This document shows positions 9,501 to 17,820 of a stretch of DNA of 64,000 bases, piece by piece. The notes under the pieces were generated by a model, which was given only the letters and a program-made list of their open reading frames with translations, was not told where the DNA came from and did not search any database. This DNA comes from Cecembia rubra (GTDB lineage: Bacteria; Bacteroidota; Bacteroidia; Cytophagales; Cyclobacteriaceae). Positions within the stretch are counted from its first letter, which is position 1, and each line of letters starts with the position of its first letter. Where the stretch lies: the NCBI RefSeq assembly GCF_003014575.1, contig NZ_PYGF01000004.1, positions 224,556 through 288,555 of the forward strand, given 5' to 3'. Position numbers and translations under genes: made by a program.

Positions 9501-10037
9501 AAAAAAAGTAGCCCACATGCTATTGCCGTTTTCTGCTATACCAAATTCCTTGGCCATTTCTTTGAAATGGGGTTTCCCGTCTTGATCAAGCCCCTGATTC
9601 ACAAAAAGCATATTGGCACGCTTTTCTTTTTCGGGAAACATCGCTGCACAAACATAAATATCCAACCAGCCATCACCATTGATATCCACTACAGTGACAC
9701 CTGTGCTCCATCGATCTTCTGCAGCGGTTCGGGAGGAATTGGTGATATCTTCAAACTTAAAATCACCCTTGTTCAAATAAAGTCGGTTGGAAACCTGATT
9801 ACCTGTAAAATAAAGATCCGGGAGTCCATCATTATTAAAGTCCCCAACTGCTACGCCACCACCATTGAAAATATATTCATCGGTAAGGATATTGAAAGTG
9901 TCTGACTCTACGATTTGATTATTAAAGTCAATACCGGTTTCCTTGACTGATTTCAATGCAAATAAATGATCGGTTTTTTGGGAACAGGAAGCGAAAAGGA
10001 GAAGTCCTATTGCCATCCAGAGGTAAATAACTTTCAT
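6519..10037 (-). CDS. CRTAC1-like FG-GAP/ASPIC-UnbV lipoprotein
   Basis: A 1172-residue lipoprotein (lipobox FASC, Cys18) with many FG-GAP/VCBS propeller repeats carrying calcium-binding DxNxDGxxD loops (for example DFNNDGLPD, DINGDGWLD, DADNDGDLD-like variants). An ASPIC/UnbV domain lies in the middle (about residues 520-590; NPYGIGAKI, then YWQEGSYQKLEQ), giving two propeller halves around it. In Bacteroidota such giant proteins often sit beside SusC/SusD pairs and are presumed surface glycan- or protein-binding components. It starts at ATG 10037 (an in-frame TTG lies two codons earlier). A terminator at 10145-10170 separates it from susD, so it probably has its own promoter. Confidence 0.88.
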   Translation of the reverse strand: MKVIYLWMAIGLLLFASCSQKTDHLFALKSVKETGIDFNNQIVESDTFNILTDEYIFNGGGVAVGDFNNDGLPDLYFTGNQVSNRLYLNKGDFKFEDITNSSRTAAEDRWSTGVTVVDINGDGWLDIYVCAAMFPEKEKRANMLFVNQGLDQDGKPHFKEMAKEFGIAENGNSMWATFFDYNNDGLLDLYVLNNEQVKGVPSNFREKITDGSAINNDRLYKNNGDGTFTDVTIEAGITIEGFGLGLAVADINQDGWPDLYISNDYMPNDILYINNRDGTFSNSTRDYIRHQSMFSMGSDIADYNNDGYLDIITLDMLGETNYRKKTTIAKNSYQTYINNEEWGYEYQHVRNMLHVGNGPGVPFSEIGFLAGVYQTDWSWSPLFVDMDNDGKRDLLITNGFPRDITDKDFANYRADVGNVATVRQLLDSIPIVKIPNYSFKNNGDWTFENVGDSWGLNIPSFSNGAVFVDLDGDGDLDYVVNNINDPAFVFENTLNQKKKEVNNYLRIKLKGSVHNPYGIGAKIALKTKDGELLYHEQHLSRGYMSAVEDVVHFGLGKSDQIASIEVYWQEGSYQKLEQVSVNQVLTLELKEASKTSLKALDFPFTPKKVHPLVKEIASQLGVDYRHEEADKIDYNVQRTLPHKLTQFGPSLVVGDVNGDGLEDFIVGSSAGFSPQLFVQKVSGSFDQKNLFSDSNEYKYEEMGMVLFDLDNDGDLDLYTVSGSSEFIPDADEYQDRIYLNDGKGNFSRVKGAMDSIKASGSVVRAADFDGDGWMDLFVGGRAHIGQYPFPDQSLLLKNNKGKLEDVTDLWAPGLRNIGMLTDALWSDTDGDGLLDLILVGELMPVTVFNNSGSKLNKLSDTGLEEGLGWWNSIVAGDFNGDGRMDYVVGNLGANNYYHPSIERPVTVYGKDFDNNRSIDPVIFTYFKDNSGTYTSVPVHYWDDLYGQSPLFRRKFNGYKNYARITEATFFTKEELEGAMVLKGNYDRSTWIENLGNGKFRMHELPLLAQVAPVNGMLVDDVNNDGNLDVLMIGNDYGNEVFSGRYDAFNGLILLGDGNGGFDPVRSYDSGFLVPGDAKSMAIVHDLNGFPLYLSSQNRGKLKIHQSLSLNGNYLKVPQNIHTVVLEFENGKSLKIEVKNRSGFLSNSSSDLRLPAGVKSVSGIDYRGNQVQF

Positions 10038-10137
10038 GATCAACTTTTCTTCGATTTGGGTAATAATGGCTTCAAGTTAATGGAATATATGTTTATGAAA
10101 AACGGAATTCAACATTAATTTTTCAAAGATTTCCATA

Positions 10138-10170
10138 AAAAAACAAAGGGATGACAAATGTCATCCCTTT
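10138..10170 (-). terminator. Terminator after the SusCD operon
   Basis: Near-perfect 12-bp inverted repeat AAAGGGATGACA (10145-10156) / TGTCATCCCTTT (10159-10170). An A-run on the plus strand just before it becomes the U-tract of a minus-strand transcript. It lies 25 bp beyond the susD stop. Confidence 0.85.
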
Positions 10171-10195
10171 GCAATAATTATAGATTTAACAGGTA

Positions 10196-11932
10196 TTAGA
10201 ACCCAGGGTTTTGTCTTAATTTATCAGAACCCATTAAGTCAATTTGATTTTGCGGGATTGGTAACCATTCATCTCTGTTTACAGTAAATGAAGATCCACC
10301 TAAAGCTGCCTGCAATAATGTAGCATCCAGTGCCAAATAGAAATCAATTTCAGCCTTAAGGGTACCCCATCTGGCCAAATCATAGAATCTGTGGCCTTCC
10401 ATACCTAACTCCAGTTTTCTTTCAAACCTTACTGCAGCCCTTGCCGCATTGGCATCAGTCCATGCAGTGTTGTATGTTTCTACAACATAATTTGCAGCTG
10501 GTTGTCCATTGGCTCTCAACAAGGCAGAGTTCTTCGCTCTTGTACGTACCCTGTTTACATGCGCTCTAGCAGCTTCCAAATTGCCTAATTCAACTTCTGC
10601 TTCAGCAGCCATCAAAAGCACATCAGCAAAACGGATGATCATGAAGTTGATACCAGTATATCCAGGTGTCCAAGAAGAGTTATCCTGGAATGTTCCACGC
10701 TCAGCCCTGCTGTATACATACTTTTTGGGTGAATAAGGACCACCATTTGGCTGGTTACGGATCCATGCTTCACCTGGATGGTTTTGCCAATCCAAATAAG
10801 GGATACCTCTTCTACCTACTGTATGATCCAATCTTGGGTCAAGTGGACCGGCATCAGGAGTAAATGCTTGGGCTGAAGTAATACCCATGTCATTTACTAC
10901 CCTATTGGCAGGTTGATTGTAAGAACCGTCCAACAAAGGAAGTCCTTGGGCATTTGTTCTAAAGGAGTTAACAAAAGTAAAGCTTGGCTGGAAGAACCCA
11001 CAACAGTTACCAGGTCCGTTAGGTCCTGTATTGTATGGGAAGTTAAGGTCAAACTCAGGGTTAGCATTGTTTACAGAACCGGTATTTGCAGCAGATTGAT
11101 AAGCCCAAACAGATTCTTGGTGGTTATCATTAGCTCCACGGAACATGTCATCGTAGTAAGGAACCAAGCCATAACGTAGGTTATTGCTGGTTCTACCGTT
11201 GGCAATTACATCATCAAATACCTGCTTTGCTTCAGCATACTTCTTAGCATAAAGTAATACTTTACCCAAGTATGCTTTTGCAGCCCAAGAGTTTACTCGG
11301 CCTACCTGAGCCTGAGTAGCAGGAAGATTATCCGCAGCAAATCTGAATTCTGCTTCAATGTATGGAAGCAATTCTTGATCATTGGAAAGGTTTCTGAATT
11401 CTTCAGAACCATAATCTACAGTATGAGGTACAATTGGAACTTTATTGAAGTTCCTATAGAGTTGGAAATAATGGTGCGCTCTCAAGAATCTTGCTTGTGC
11501 TTCAATTGCTCTAGCTTGGGCATCTGTTACACTTGCATTCTTCTTATCAAGAAGTCTTAACACATTATTATTTCTGGCGATACCTTCATAGTTACCATTC
11601 CAGTTTTCTTCCAAAATGTCAATGGTCGAGAAAGCTTCATACCTTTGAATTGGGTTGATGGATACGAAATCACCAGGGTCAGTACCTTTATTGGCATCAC
11701 CACCCCTGATACTACCCCAAACCCAGTTAGAAGGAGATGCCATTCTTTGAAATCTACCGTTAACTTGGGAATAAGCAGCTATCAAAGCAGCATTTAAACC
11801 TTCTAAGGTTGTCAATTGTGCTTCGGAAAGCTGGCCTACTGCTGGAACTTCCAAGAAGTCCTCGCAACTTGTAGCAAACAGCATAGAACCTGCTGCCAAC
11901 ATCGCCGCAATTTGAATTTTAAATCTTTTCAT
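10196..11932 (-). CDS. RagB/SusD-family outer-membrane lipoprotein
   Basis: A 578-residue nutrient-binding lipoprotein, partner of the SusC channel upstream. Lipobox FATSC puts lipid on Cys23, followed by EDFLEVP as is typical for SusD. N-terminal TPR-like helices include the ARAIEAQARFLRAHHYF and NRVNSWAAKAYLGKVLL segments; near the C-terminus are NRVRTRAKNSA, FERKLELGMEGHRFYDLARWG and a final QNPGF, all hallmarks of RagB/SusD. It caps the ligand-loaded barrel at the cell surface. The gap to the susC stop is 59 bp, so the two are one operon. The substrate class is not evident: no glycoside hydrolase or sulfatase is in this operon. Confidence 0.96.
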   Translation of the reverse strand: MKRFKIQIAAMLAAGSMLFATSCEDFLEVPAVGQLSEAQLTTLEGLNAALIAAYSQVNGRFQRMASPSNWVWGSIRGGDANKGTDPGDFVSINPIQRYEAFSTIDILEENWNGNYEGIARNNNVLRLLDKKNASVTDAQARAIEAQARFLRAHHYFQLYRNFNKVPIVPHTVDYGSEEFRNLSNDQELLPYIEAEFRFAADNLPATQAQVGRVNSWAAKAYLGKVLLYAKKYAEAKQVFDDVIANGRTSNNLRYGLVPYYDDMFRGANDNHQESVWAYQSAANTGSVNNANPEFDLNFPYNTGPNGPGNCCGFFQPSFTFVNSFRTNAQGLPLLDGSYNQPANRVVNDMGITSAQAFTPDAGPLDPRLDHTVGRRGIPYLDWQNHPGEAWIRNQPNGGPYSPKKYVYSRAERGTFQDNSSWTPGYTGINFMIIRFADVLLMAAEAEVELGNLEAARAHVNRVRTRAKNSALLRANGQPAANYVVETYNTAWTDANAARAAVRFERKLELGMEGHRFYDLARWGTLKAEIDFYLALDATLLQAALGGSSFTVNRDEWLPIPQNQIDLMGSDKLRQNPGF

Positions 11933-11991
11933 ATTTCAATTAAACTTTATGAAATTTTGCTTATAACAAACTGTTTGATAGATTGTTTGGC

Positions 11992-14900
11992 TTAGAAACT
12001 CAAATTCAAACCAAATGTGTAACCTCTTGTAACAGGATAGTTACCCACATCTATACCGAACGCCAAGTCAACGTTACCACCCACCATTGGGTCCAGACCA
12101 TCATATCCTGTAATTGTAAACAGGTTGTTTACAGAACCAAACACCCTAAGTCTTTCCAACTTCCATCTTTGTAACAAAGTGTTTGGCATGGTGTAACCCA
12201 AAGTTAAGTTCTGCAATCTCAAATAAGAACCATCTACTACATAGTAGCTGTTAGCTACACCTGAAGTACTGAAGTTAGCAGATTTATCAACCACTGGTAC
12301 TGTAGCATTTGGATTCTCAGGAGTCCATGCATCCAACAAACGTCTTGAAATGGCAGCACCCTCGAAGGTTGGGAAGAAGTCAGTAAACCATCTCCACTGA
12401 GCCCAAATCTTGTTACCGTAAGTACCATAGAAGTAGGCAGCCAAATCAAAGTTTTTATAGGCAACTGTAAAGTTCAAACCTCCGGAGAATTTTGGAACCG
12501 GAGAACCTAAGAATGCTCTATCATCAGCATTGATCACTCCGTCACCATTGACATCTCTGTATTTAAATCTTCCTGGAGCTGCACCATCCTGAGTGGCATG
12601 TCTGGACACATCTTCTGCTGATTGGAACAATCCATCAACAATAAATCCATAGAATGAAGATATGGGTTGACCAACTTGGTTTCTGATTGGGAATATACCT
12701 CTGAAACCTGGGTTAGCATTACCTGATGTAATGAAATCTAGGTTTGGAGCCAAATAAACAATTTCATTTTTCAAGAAACCGCCATTAACCTGCAATTCAT
12801 AAGTCCAATCTGATGAGAAATTACCACGGGTACCAATCATAATATCAATACCTCTGTTCATCATTTCACCAATGTTAACTGATGGAGCTGCTGCATTGAA
12901 ACCTGCTACTGAAGGAATTGGTACCTGGAACAACAAGTCTCTGGTATCTTTCTGCCATAAATCAAGGATAAAGTCTAATTTACCCCCAAAAGCAGTACCA
13001 TCAAATCCTATGTTTTTAGTAACAGCTGTTTCCCACTGTGCATTCGGGTTACCAATACGTGTTCTTCTAAACCCGATAATTGCTGTACTGTTAGTTCCAC
13101 CAATATCATAAGAAGAAGCTCCTAGGTCACCACCAAATAATGAGAACTGGTTGTTTGGATCAACGTTGTTAGAGTTACCCATTTGTCCCCAGCCACCACG
13201 GATTTTCAAGTCATCCAACCAAGTGGCAGAAGACATGAATTCTTCGGAAGAAATCCTCCAAGCTGCAGAAAACGCAGGGAAGGTACCCCATCTGGTGTTT
13301 GGTCCAAATCTGGATGAACCGTCTCGACGGATTACCGCACTGAACAAATATCTGTCATTGTAGGAGTAATTTACCCTTCCAAAGAAAGAAAGGAAGTTTA
13401 CACCAAGGAATTGGCTTGAGTTAGCAATCCTTGTAGAAAAAGGCAGGTTAGAAATCGTAACGAAGTTTGGATCCTCAGAGAAAGGATTTTGTCCGGTAGT
13501 ATTCATGTTTCTACCTCTACCGGTATTCAAAGCTTCTTGACCGGCCAATAAATCAAATGAATGTCTTCCTATAGATTTTTTGTACTGTGCGGTGTTTGTA
13601 AATGTCCACCTGTACACATACCCAGAGAATTCATTGTAACCGAAAGCAGAGTTATTTTCGGAGTTTTCATATTGCAATCTGGAGAATCCAACTCCATAGA
13701 AGTTATCGTATTGACCACCGATTGAAGTTCTTAAAGTAAGATTTTCAATTGGATCTACTTCCGCATAAACGTTACCAAACACATTGGCATTGAAGTTCCT
13801 GTTATTTTTTAGACCGTCACGGTTTGCAACAGGGTTTCTTGGGTTGTTAAAGCCTCTGGCAGCAGTACCGGCCCATCCACCAAACTCGTCATATACTGGA
13901 ATGATAGAAGGCATTCTGAAGGCTTGCAAGATGTCGTTTTCATCACCTGAAACACCTTGTCCGCCGTTACCACCTGTCTGACCTAACACCTGACGGTAAG
14001 TAGCCTGGAAGTTTTGACCTACACGCACTTTGCTGCCTAAATCATGCTCAGAATTAGCCCTTAAGGAAATCCTTCTGAAGTCATTGTTCAACAAAATACC
14101 AGCCTGATCCTGAATACCCAATCCTAAGAAGAACCTACTGGTACCACTACCTCCATAAAATCCTAAGGAATGTCTTTGAATTGGTGCTCTTCTTGTGATG
14201 GCATCATACCAATCTGTACCTTCTCCGGTAGCAGCTCTCACCAATTGGTGAACGGCACCTCTTCTAGGATCAATATTATATAGAGCTCTTTGCTCCTCCA
14301 ATTGAGCAGGAGTAAGTGGGCCTGCCACGCCTGCTGCACCACCTACGTTGATGTAGTAAGGAAGTACTGGTCTTGGACCATTTCCTAGCTGTGGGTGACC
14401 GTAGTTTGGAGCACGACCTGAGATTCTTGCCTGATTAGTCTCAGCCAACCAAGTCAAATCGGCATATTCCTGAGGGTTGGTCATATCCAAACCTCTTCCT
14501 GGATCGGTGAAACCCATCATGCCATTGTAATCGAATCTCAATTTTTGGGCTTTTTTGTTGCCTCTTTTGGTAGTGTATACAATCACACCGTTAGCAGCCC
14601 TTGCACCGTAGATGGAAGCCGCAGCGGCATCTTTCAATACAGTAGTAGATTCGATGTCATCAGGGTTAAGGAAGTCTGTATTTTCAACCGGAACACCGTC
14701 CACGATGTAAAGAGGCTGATTACCACCAAAAGCACCAAAACCACGAACCCTGATCTGGGAAGTAGTACCTGGCTGACCGTTGGTTACAACAGTTACACCA
14801 GCAATCCTACCTTGTAGGGTTTGCTCCACGTTACCTGTTGGGATAATTGTCAAATCCCTTGGGTTAACAGTAGAAATAGAACCTGTAGTCTCACGACGGC

Positions 14901-15252
14901 TATCAATGGTATAACCAGTGATAACCAATTCCGACAACTGTCTTTCGTCAGGCTGCATGGACAGGTTGATTACTGAACGGCTACCTACGACTTGTTCGAC
15001 GGTCCTGTAACCAATAAAAGAGAATACCAACACGGCATTATCTCCTGGAACATTGAGGGAGAATTTTCCGTCAATGTCAGTAGCTGTCCCTGTGGTGGTT
15101 CCTTTCACCAAAACGGTAACACCAGGCAATCCATCCCCGAACTCATCCAGGATGGTACCCGTCACCGTTCTTTGCGCCATCGCTGTGGCGCTAGAAAGCA
15201 CTAAGAGTAGCACAAGCACACTTAGACTTTTGTAAAGTTTTTCCATAAACAT
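11992..15252 (-). CDS. SusC/RagA-family TonB-linked outer-membrane protein
   Basis: A 1086-residue TonB-dependent channel. In order: signal peptide ending TAMAQ (about residue 26), CarboxypepD_reg-like domain (about 28-115, with GTILDEFGDGLPGVTV), a plug with VRVRGFGAFGG and QPLYIVDGVPV (about 125-235), and a 22-strand-type barrel ending in an aromatic residue (GLNLSF). It drives TonB-powered import of the SusD-bound ligand. ATG 15252 is used; a second ATG at 15246 (MEKLYKS) is equally plausible. It is the first gene of the susCD operon. Upstream are a candidate promoter and two LacI-like operators. The coding region uses a regular codon mix like its neighbours. Confidence 0.96.
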   Translation of the reverse strand: MFMEKLYKSLSVLVLLLVLSSATAMAQRTVTGTILDEFGDGLPGVTVLVKGTTTGTATDIDGKFSLNVPGDNAVLVFSFIGYRTVEQVVGSRSVINLSMQPDERQLSELVITGYTIDSRRETTGSISTVNPRDLTIIPTGNVEQTLQGRIAGVTVVTNGQPGTTSQIRVRGFGAFGGNQPLYIVDGVPVENTDFLNPDDIESTTVLKDAAAASIYGARAANGVIVYTTKRGNKKAQKLRFDYNGMMGFTDPGRGLDMTNPQEYADLTWLAETNQARISGRAPNYGHPQLGNGPRPVLPYYINVGGAAGVAGPLTPAQLEEQRALYNIDPRRGAVHQLVRAATGEGTDWYDAITRRAPIQRHSLGFYGGSGTSRFFLGLGIQDQAGILLNNDFRRISLRANSEHDLGSKVRVGQNFQATYRQVLGQTGGNGGQGVSGDENDILQAFRMPSIIPVYDEFGGWAGTAARGFNNPRNPVANRDGLKNNRNFNANVFGNVYAEVDPIENLTLRTSIGGQYDNFYGVGFSRLQYENSENNSAFGYNEFSGYVYRWTFTNTAQYKKSIGRHSFDLLAGQEALNTGRGRNMNTTGQNPFSEDPNFVTISNLPFSTRIANSSQFLGVNFLSFFGRVNYSYNDRYLFSAVIRRDGSSRFGPNTRWGTFPAFSAAWRISSEEFMSSATWLDDLKIRGGWGQMGNSNNVDPNNQFSLFGGDLGASSYDIGGTNSTAIIGFRRTRIGNPNAQWETAVTKNIGFDGTAFGGKLDFILDLWQKDTRDLLFQVPIPSVAGFNAAAPSVNIGEMMNRGIDIMIGTRGNFSSDWTYELQVNGGFLKNEIVYLAPNLDFITSGNANPGFRGIFPIRNQVGQPISSFYGFIVDGLFQSAEDVSRHATQDGAAPGRFKYRDVNGDGVINADDRAFLGSPVPKFSGGLNFTVAYKNFDLAAYFYGTYGNKIWAQWRWFTDFFPTFEGAAISRRLLDAWTPENPNATVPVVDKSANFSTSGVANSYYVVDGSYLRLQNLTLGYTMPNTLLQRWKLERLRVFGSVNNLFTITGYDGLDPMVGGNVDLAFGIDVGNYPVTRGYTFGLNLSF

Positions 15253-15303
15253 AGATTGATTGGGTAATAATTATTAATTGATAAGGTTTGAAAGCAACTA
15301 ACT

Positions 15304-15331
15304 TAAAGATAATCACGCAATCGTTTGCAAA
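15304..15331 (-). promoter_or_regulatory. Candidate promoter of susC
   Basis: On the minus strand, TTTG (15331-15328) and TATCTTTA (15311-15304) resemble the Bacteroidota -33/-7 boxes (TTTG and TAnnTTTG), spaced 16 bp. The -33 box lies inside the palindrome GTTTGCAAAC next to the proximal operator. The spacing is a little short of the reported optimum, so this is tentative. Confidence 0.45.
15317..15328. promoter_or_regulatory. LacI-like operator, copy 1
   Basis: GCAATCGTTTGC is an almost symmetric 12-mer (GCAAWC/GWTTGC) centred on CG, the form used by LacI-family repressors. It is adjacent to the candidate -33 box of susC and is repeated 31 bp away. Confidence 0.5.
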
Positions 15332-15347
15332 CACATGCAAAATAATT

Positions 15348-15359
15348 GCAATAGTTTGC
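15348..15359. promoter_or_regulatory. LacI-like operator, copy 2
   Basis: GCAATAGTTTGC differs from copy 1 only at one central base and starts 31 bp from it, about three helical turns, so a dimeric or tetrameric regulator could occupy the same DNA face twice. The pair is on the susC upstream side. Confidence 0.5.
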
Positions 15360-15735
15360 TCAGTTTGTTACCGATTTCCTATTGCTGACTATACCTAACA
15401 GCATAAGCTGTTGACTACGGTTCCAACATTTGAAGTTGAAAAGACTGTGTTTTATTAATGCTAAAACGATTTTGTAACTAGGTGCAAAAAAGGTGAAATT
15501 TGGTCATAGGCATCGAGATTTTGGTTTATTGTCAAGTTTCTAATCAATTGAAGTGTTGTATTACAAAACAAGGTTATTCTGTCAATTCTCATTTAAATAG
15601 TGAAAAATTGGGTTTTTCCACTACTCAGCATCTAATTTAAGAGAATAAACATTAATACAAAAATTTTTTCAAAAATGATTAATTGATTTTTTTAAACAAG
15701 CCCAATACACTTAAAAAATTCTTTAGTAAAACCAC

Positions 15736-17529
15736 TTAATCGAACAACATTCTAAACCCTTCTTCTTGATGATAAGGAAAAAACAAAACATCCAACAGGG
15801 CTCTATCCTTTAAAAATTCAGACCTTTCGATCGCTTTTCCCAAATTTTCAAAAAGCATAGCCTTATCCCCTGTAACCGCAGCAATCATCGCCAAACCATA
15901 AAAACCATATCCATACTCTCTGTTTGCCTGAACACTTTCTTCAAATGAAATCAAAGCGCTCTGTAGATCCCCGGCCAGAAAATAGGCCAAGCCTTTATTA
16001 AAAAAGTTAACTTCATTTTCTTTTGATTTCACCAAGCGGATCGTTGCAAGTTTATAATCCCCATTTATGATGTCCAAGGCTCCTCTCAAGCCTTCATTTA
16101 TCATCAAAGTCTCGCTACCTTCCCCAGCTTCCATTCCGGATGCTTCAGATATGGCCAAATAAGCATTAAAATATTCTCCCTTTAAAATCAATGCCCTTCC
16201 AAGGTTGTGCCACGCTATGGAACTCTTGTTGATTTCGAGTGATTTTCTGAACATCCAATCTGATTTTTCAATAAGCTCTCTTCGCAAACCTAAATCCAAT
16301 TCTCTCTGAGCAGCATTCAAATAAACTACTCCAAGGTTATTATAACTGGATTCTGTAGGAAATATATCGACCAACCTAGAATAAATCGCCTCCTTATGGT
16401 CAAGCTGATTACTTGATTGTGCCATATATATAAGGTGTTCGACAGTATAGCCCTCTAATGAATTTCCTTCCTTCACAACACTCAGATCTTTGGATGCCAT
16501 CCGAGAACCAGACAAATTTTTATCTTCGAGCTCCACCTCTATTTTGGCTCCTCTTAATTTAGGAAAAACTTCCCTGTTCACTATATTATATGTCTTAAGC
16601 TGCCTCATCTTCCTAAGTTGGGACTCAAAATCTGTCTTTTCCAGAATGACAGTATAATACTCCTCGATTTGGGTAGGGTTTAAGCCTGGAAAATCCCCAA
16701 TAAGCATCCTGAAATCAAACCAATCTTTATTCCTGTAATCAACTTCTATTTGGTCTGCCTTTACCAACTTTTGTTCTGTCAAAACACCTTTTAAATGAAC
16801 AGCCCTTTTGCGGGACAAGTTTGGATCCGCCAACTCTTGGTTTTCAGGCGATACCAACCCGATTACACGTATTCTCCTGATAACTTTTCCCTGTTCTCCT
16901 CTTTTTAATAAATTAACCAAAGCTGAAGGCAGGTTTTGGGACTCCAATTGGTCAGTACCTAATTTGAAAGGAATTGTAAATACCCTAAGATCGACTGGAT
17001 TGATGCCTGATAAATCACTCGTCATATATAAGCCGATAGGAGAAATCGGCTCATCCGGGGTAATTTGGCCCATTCTTGCCAATAAAGGTGAAGTATTCAA
17101 ACCTTGCGCAATATTTTTTTCAGGAAGAGCATATCTGGAACCTTCCCTCTCCAACTCTGCCTGTAAGACTAAACTCCCACTTTCCATTCCTTCCAAATAT
17201 GGAAATATTATGGCCTGGTCAATCCTGGATTCCGATTGCCCACTTGAGGAAGCCTCCTCCTTCTCCAAAACGAATCTTCCTAACCTGAGGAAACTGTTTC
17301 CATACTGATACTCTGGATAAAGTATAAGGCTTGTTCCTGTAGGCAAGCTTTGCAATGGAATCATGCCTAAAATCCGTACGCGGACAGAGTCTCTGTGAAG
17401 TACGAGGTATTCTGGCTGGGCCTTAATTCCATCCAATAAATTTTCATATTTGTTTAACTTGGGACTACAACCAATTAAATTGGCAAAAAGCAATAATGAC
17501 AGAAAAAAAGTTGGCAGATTTTTAAACAT
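15736..17529 (-). CDS. TPR lipoprotein with OmpA-like segment
   Basis: A 597-residue lipoprotein (lipobox NLIGC, Cys21). The N-terminal third resembles a beta-rich domain seen in large Bacteroidota outer-membrane assembly lipoproteins. At about 205-260, RRIRVIGLVSPENQE and RKRAVHLKGVL recall the OmpA-like peptidoglycan-binding fold (a glycine-rich turn then an Arg/Ala helix), but the canonical NxxLSxxRA is degenerate. The C-terminal half carries tetratricopeptide-like helix pairs (YNNLGVVYLNAAQREL, AWHNLGRALILKGEYFNAY, FNKGLAYFLAGDLQSA). It fits a cell-envelope scaffolding role. It is monocistronic and convergent with nothing; 72 bp from the divergent PspC gene. Confidence 0.75.
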   Translation of the reverse strand: MFKNLPTFFLSLLLFANLIGCSPKLNKYENLLDGIKAQPEYLVLHRDSVRVRILGMIPLQSLPTGTSLILYPEYQYGNSFLRLGRFVLEKEEASSSGQSESRIDQAIIFPYLEGMESGSLVLQAELEREGSRYALPEKNIAQGLNTSPLLARMGQITPDEPISPIGLYMTSDLSGINPVDLRVFTIPFKLGTDQLESQNLPSALVNLLKRGEQGKVIRRIRVIGLVSPENQELADPNLSRKRAVHLKGVLTEQKLVKADQIEVDYRNKDWFDFRMLIGDFPGLNPTQIEEYYTVILEKTDFESQLRKMRQLKTYNIVNREVFPKLRGAKIEVELEDKNLSGSRMASKDLSVVKEGNSLEGYTVEHLIYMAQSSNQLDHKEAIYSRLVDIFPTESSYNNLGVVYLNAAQRELDLGLRRELIEKSDWMFRKSLEINKSSIAWHNLGRALILKGEYFNAYLAISEASGMEAGEGSETLMINEGLRGALDIINGDYKLATIRLVKSKENEVNFFNKGLAYFLAGDLQSALISFEESVQANREYGYGFYGLAMIAAVTGDKAMLFENLGKAIERSEFLKDRALLDVLFFPYHQEEGFRMLFD

Positions 17530-17545
17530 TTGATTATGAAATGAA

Positions 17546-17579
17546 TTTTGAACTTTATTAGATTTATTTACTAAATTTA
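17546..17579 (+). promoter_or_regulatory. Promoter of the PspC-domain gene
   Basis: TTTTG (17546-17550) and TAAATTTA (17572-17579) with a 21-bp spacer match the Bacteroidota -33/-7 consensus well. The ATG lies 22 bp beyond the -7 box. Confidence 0.55.
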
Positions 17580-17601
17580 TCCTTTCAAAGGACCAGCTAT
17601 T

Positions 17602-17820
17602 ATGAATAAGATCAAACTGTTTTTAGAAGAGCGTGCATTTGGAGTCTGCTCCAGGTTAGGAGAGAAATTAAACTTCCCCGTGGATAGCATCCGCCTATTT
17701 TTCATTTACAGTTCATTCGTAACCCTTGGCTCTCCCATTATTTTGTATGTATGCATGGCCATGATGATGAAAGTTAGAAAATATTTGAGAAAGATGAACA
17801 ACCCTGTCCTTTTCGACTAG
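17602..17820 (+). CDS. PspC-domain small membrane protein
   Basis: A 72-residue protein with one PspC-type domain: FGVCSRLGEKLNFPVDSIRLFFIYSSFVTLGSPIILYVCMAMMM. The Gly-Val-Cys-x-x-Leu-Ala-like turn and the hydrophobic segment of about 20 residues indicate a small inner-membrane phage-shock-type protein; the first 20 residues are cytoplasmic. No pspA or pspF is nearby. Its stop codon TAG overlaps the stop of the convergent glycosyltransferase gene in a shared CTAG, which leaves no room for a dedicated terminator between them. The role in membrane stress is inferred from family only. Confidence 0.85.
   Translation: MNKIKLFLEERAFGVCSRLGEKLNFPVDSIRLFFIYSSFVTLGSPIILYVCMAMMMKVRKYLRKMNNPVLFD

Larger units (their letters stand above)
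15253..15735. other. Regulatory region upstream of susC
   Basis: A 483-bp gene-free stretch. It carries the repeated operator motif and promoter-like boxes listed separately at 15304-15359. The rest is AT-rich and lacks open frames with recognisable features; I see no further signal. Confidence 0.7.
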
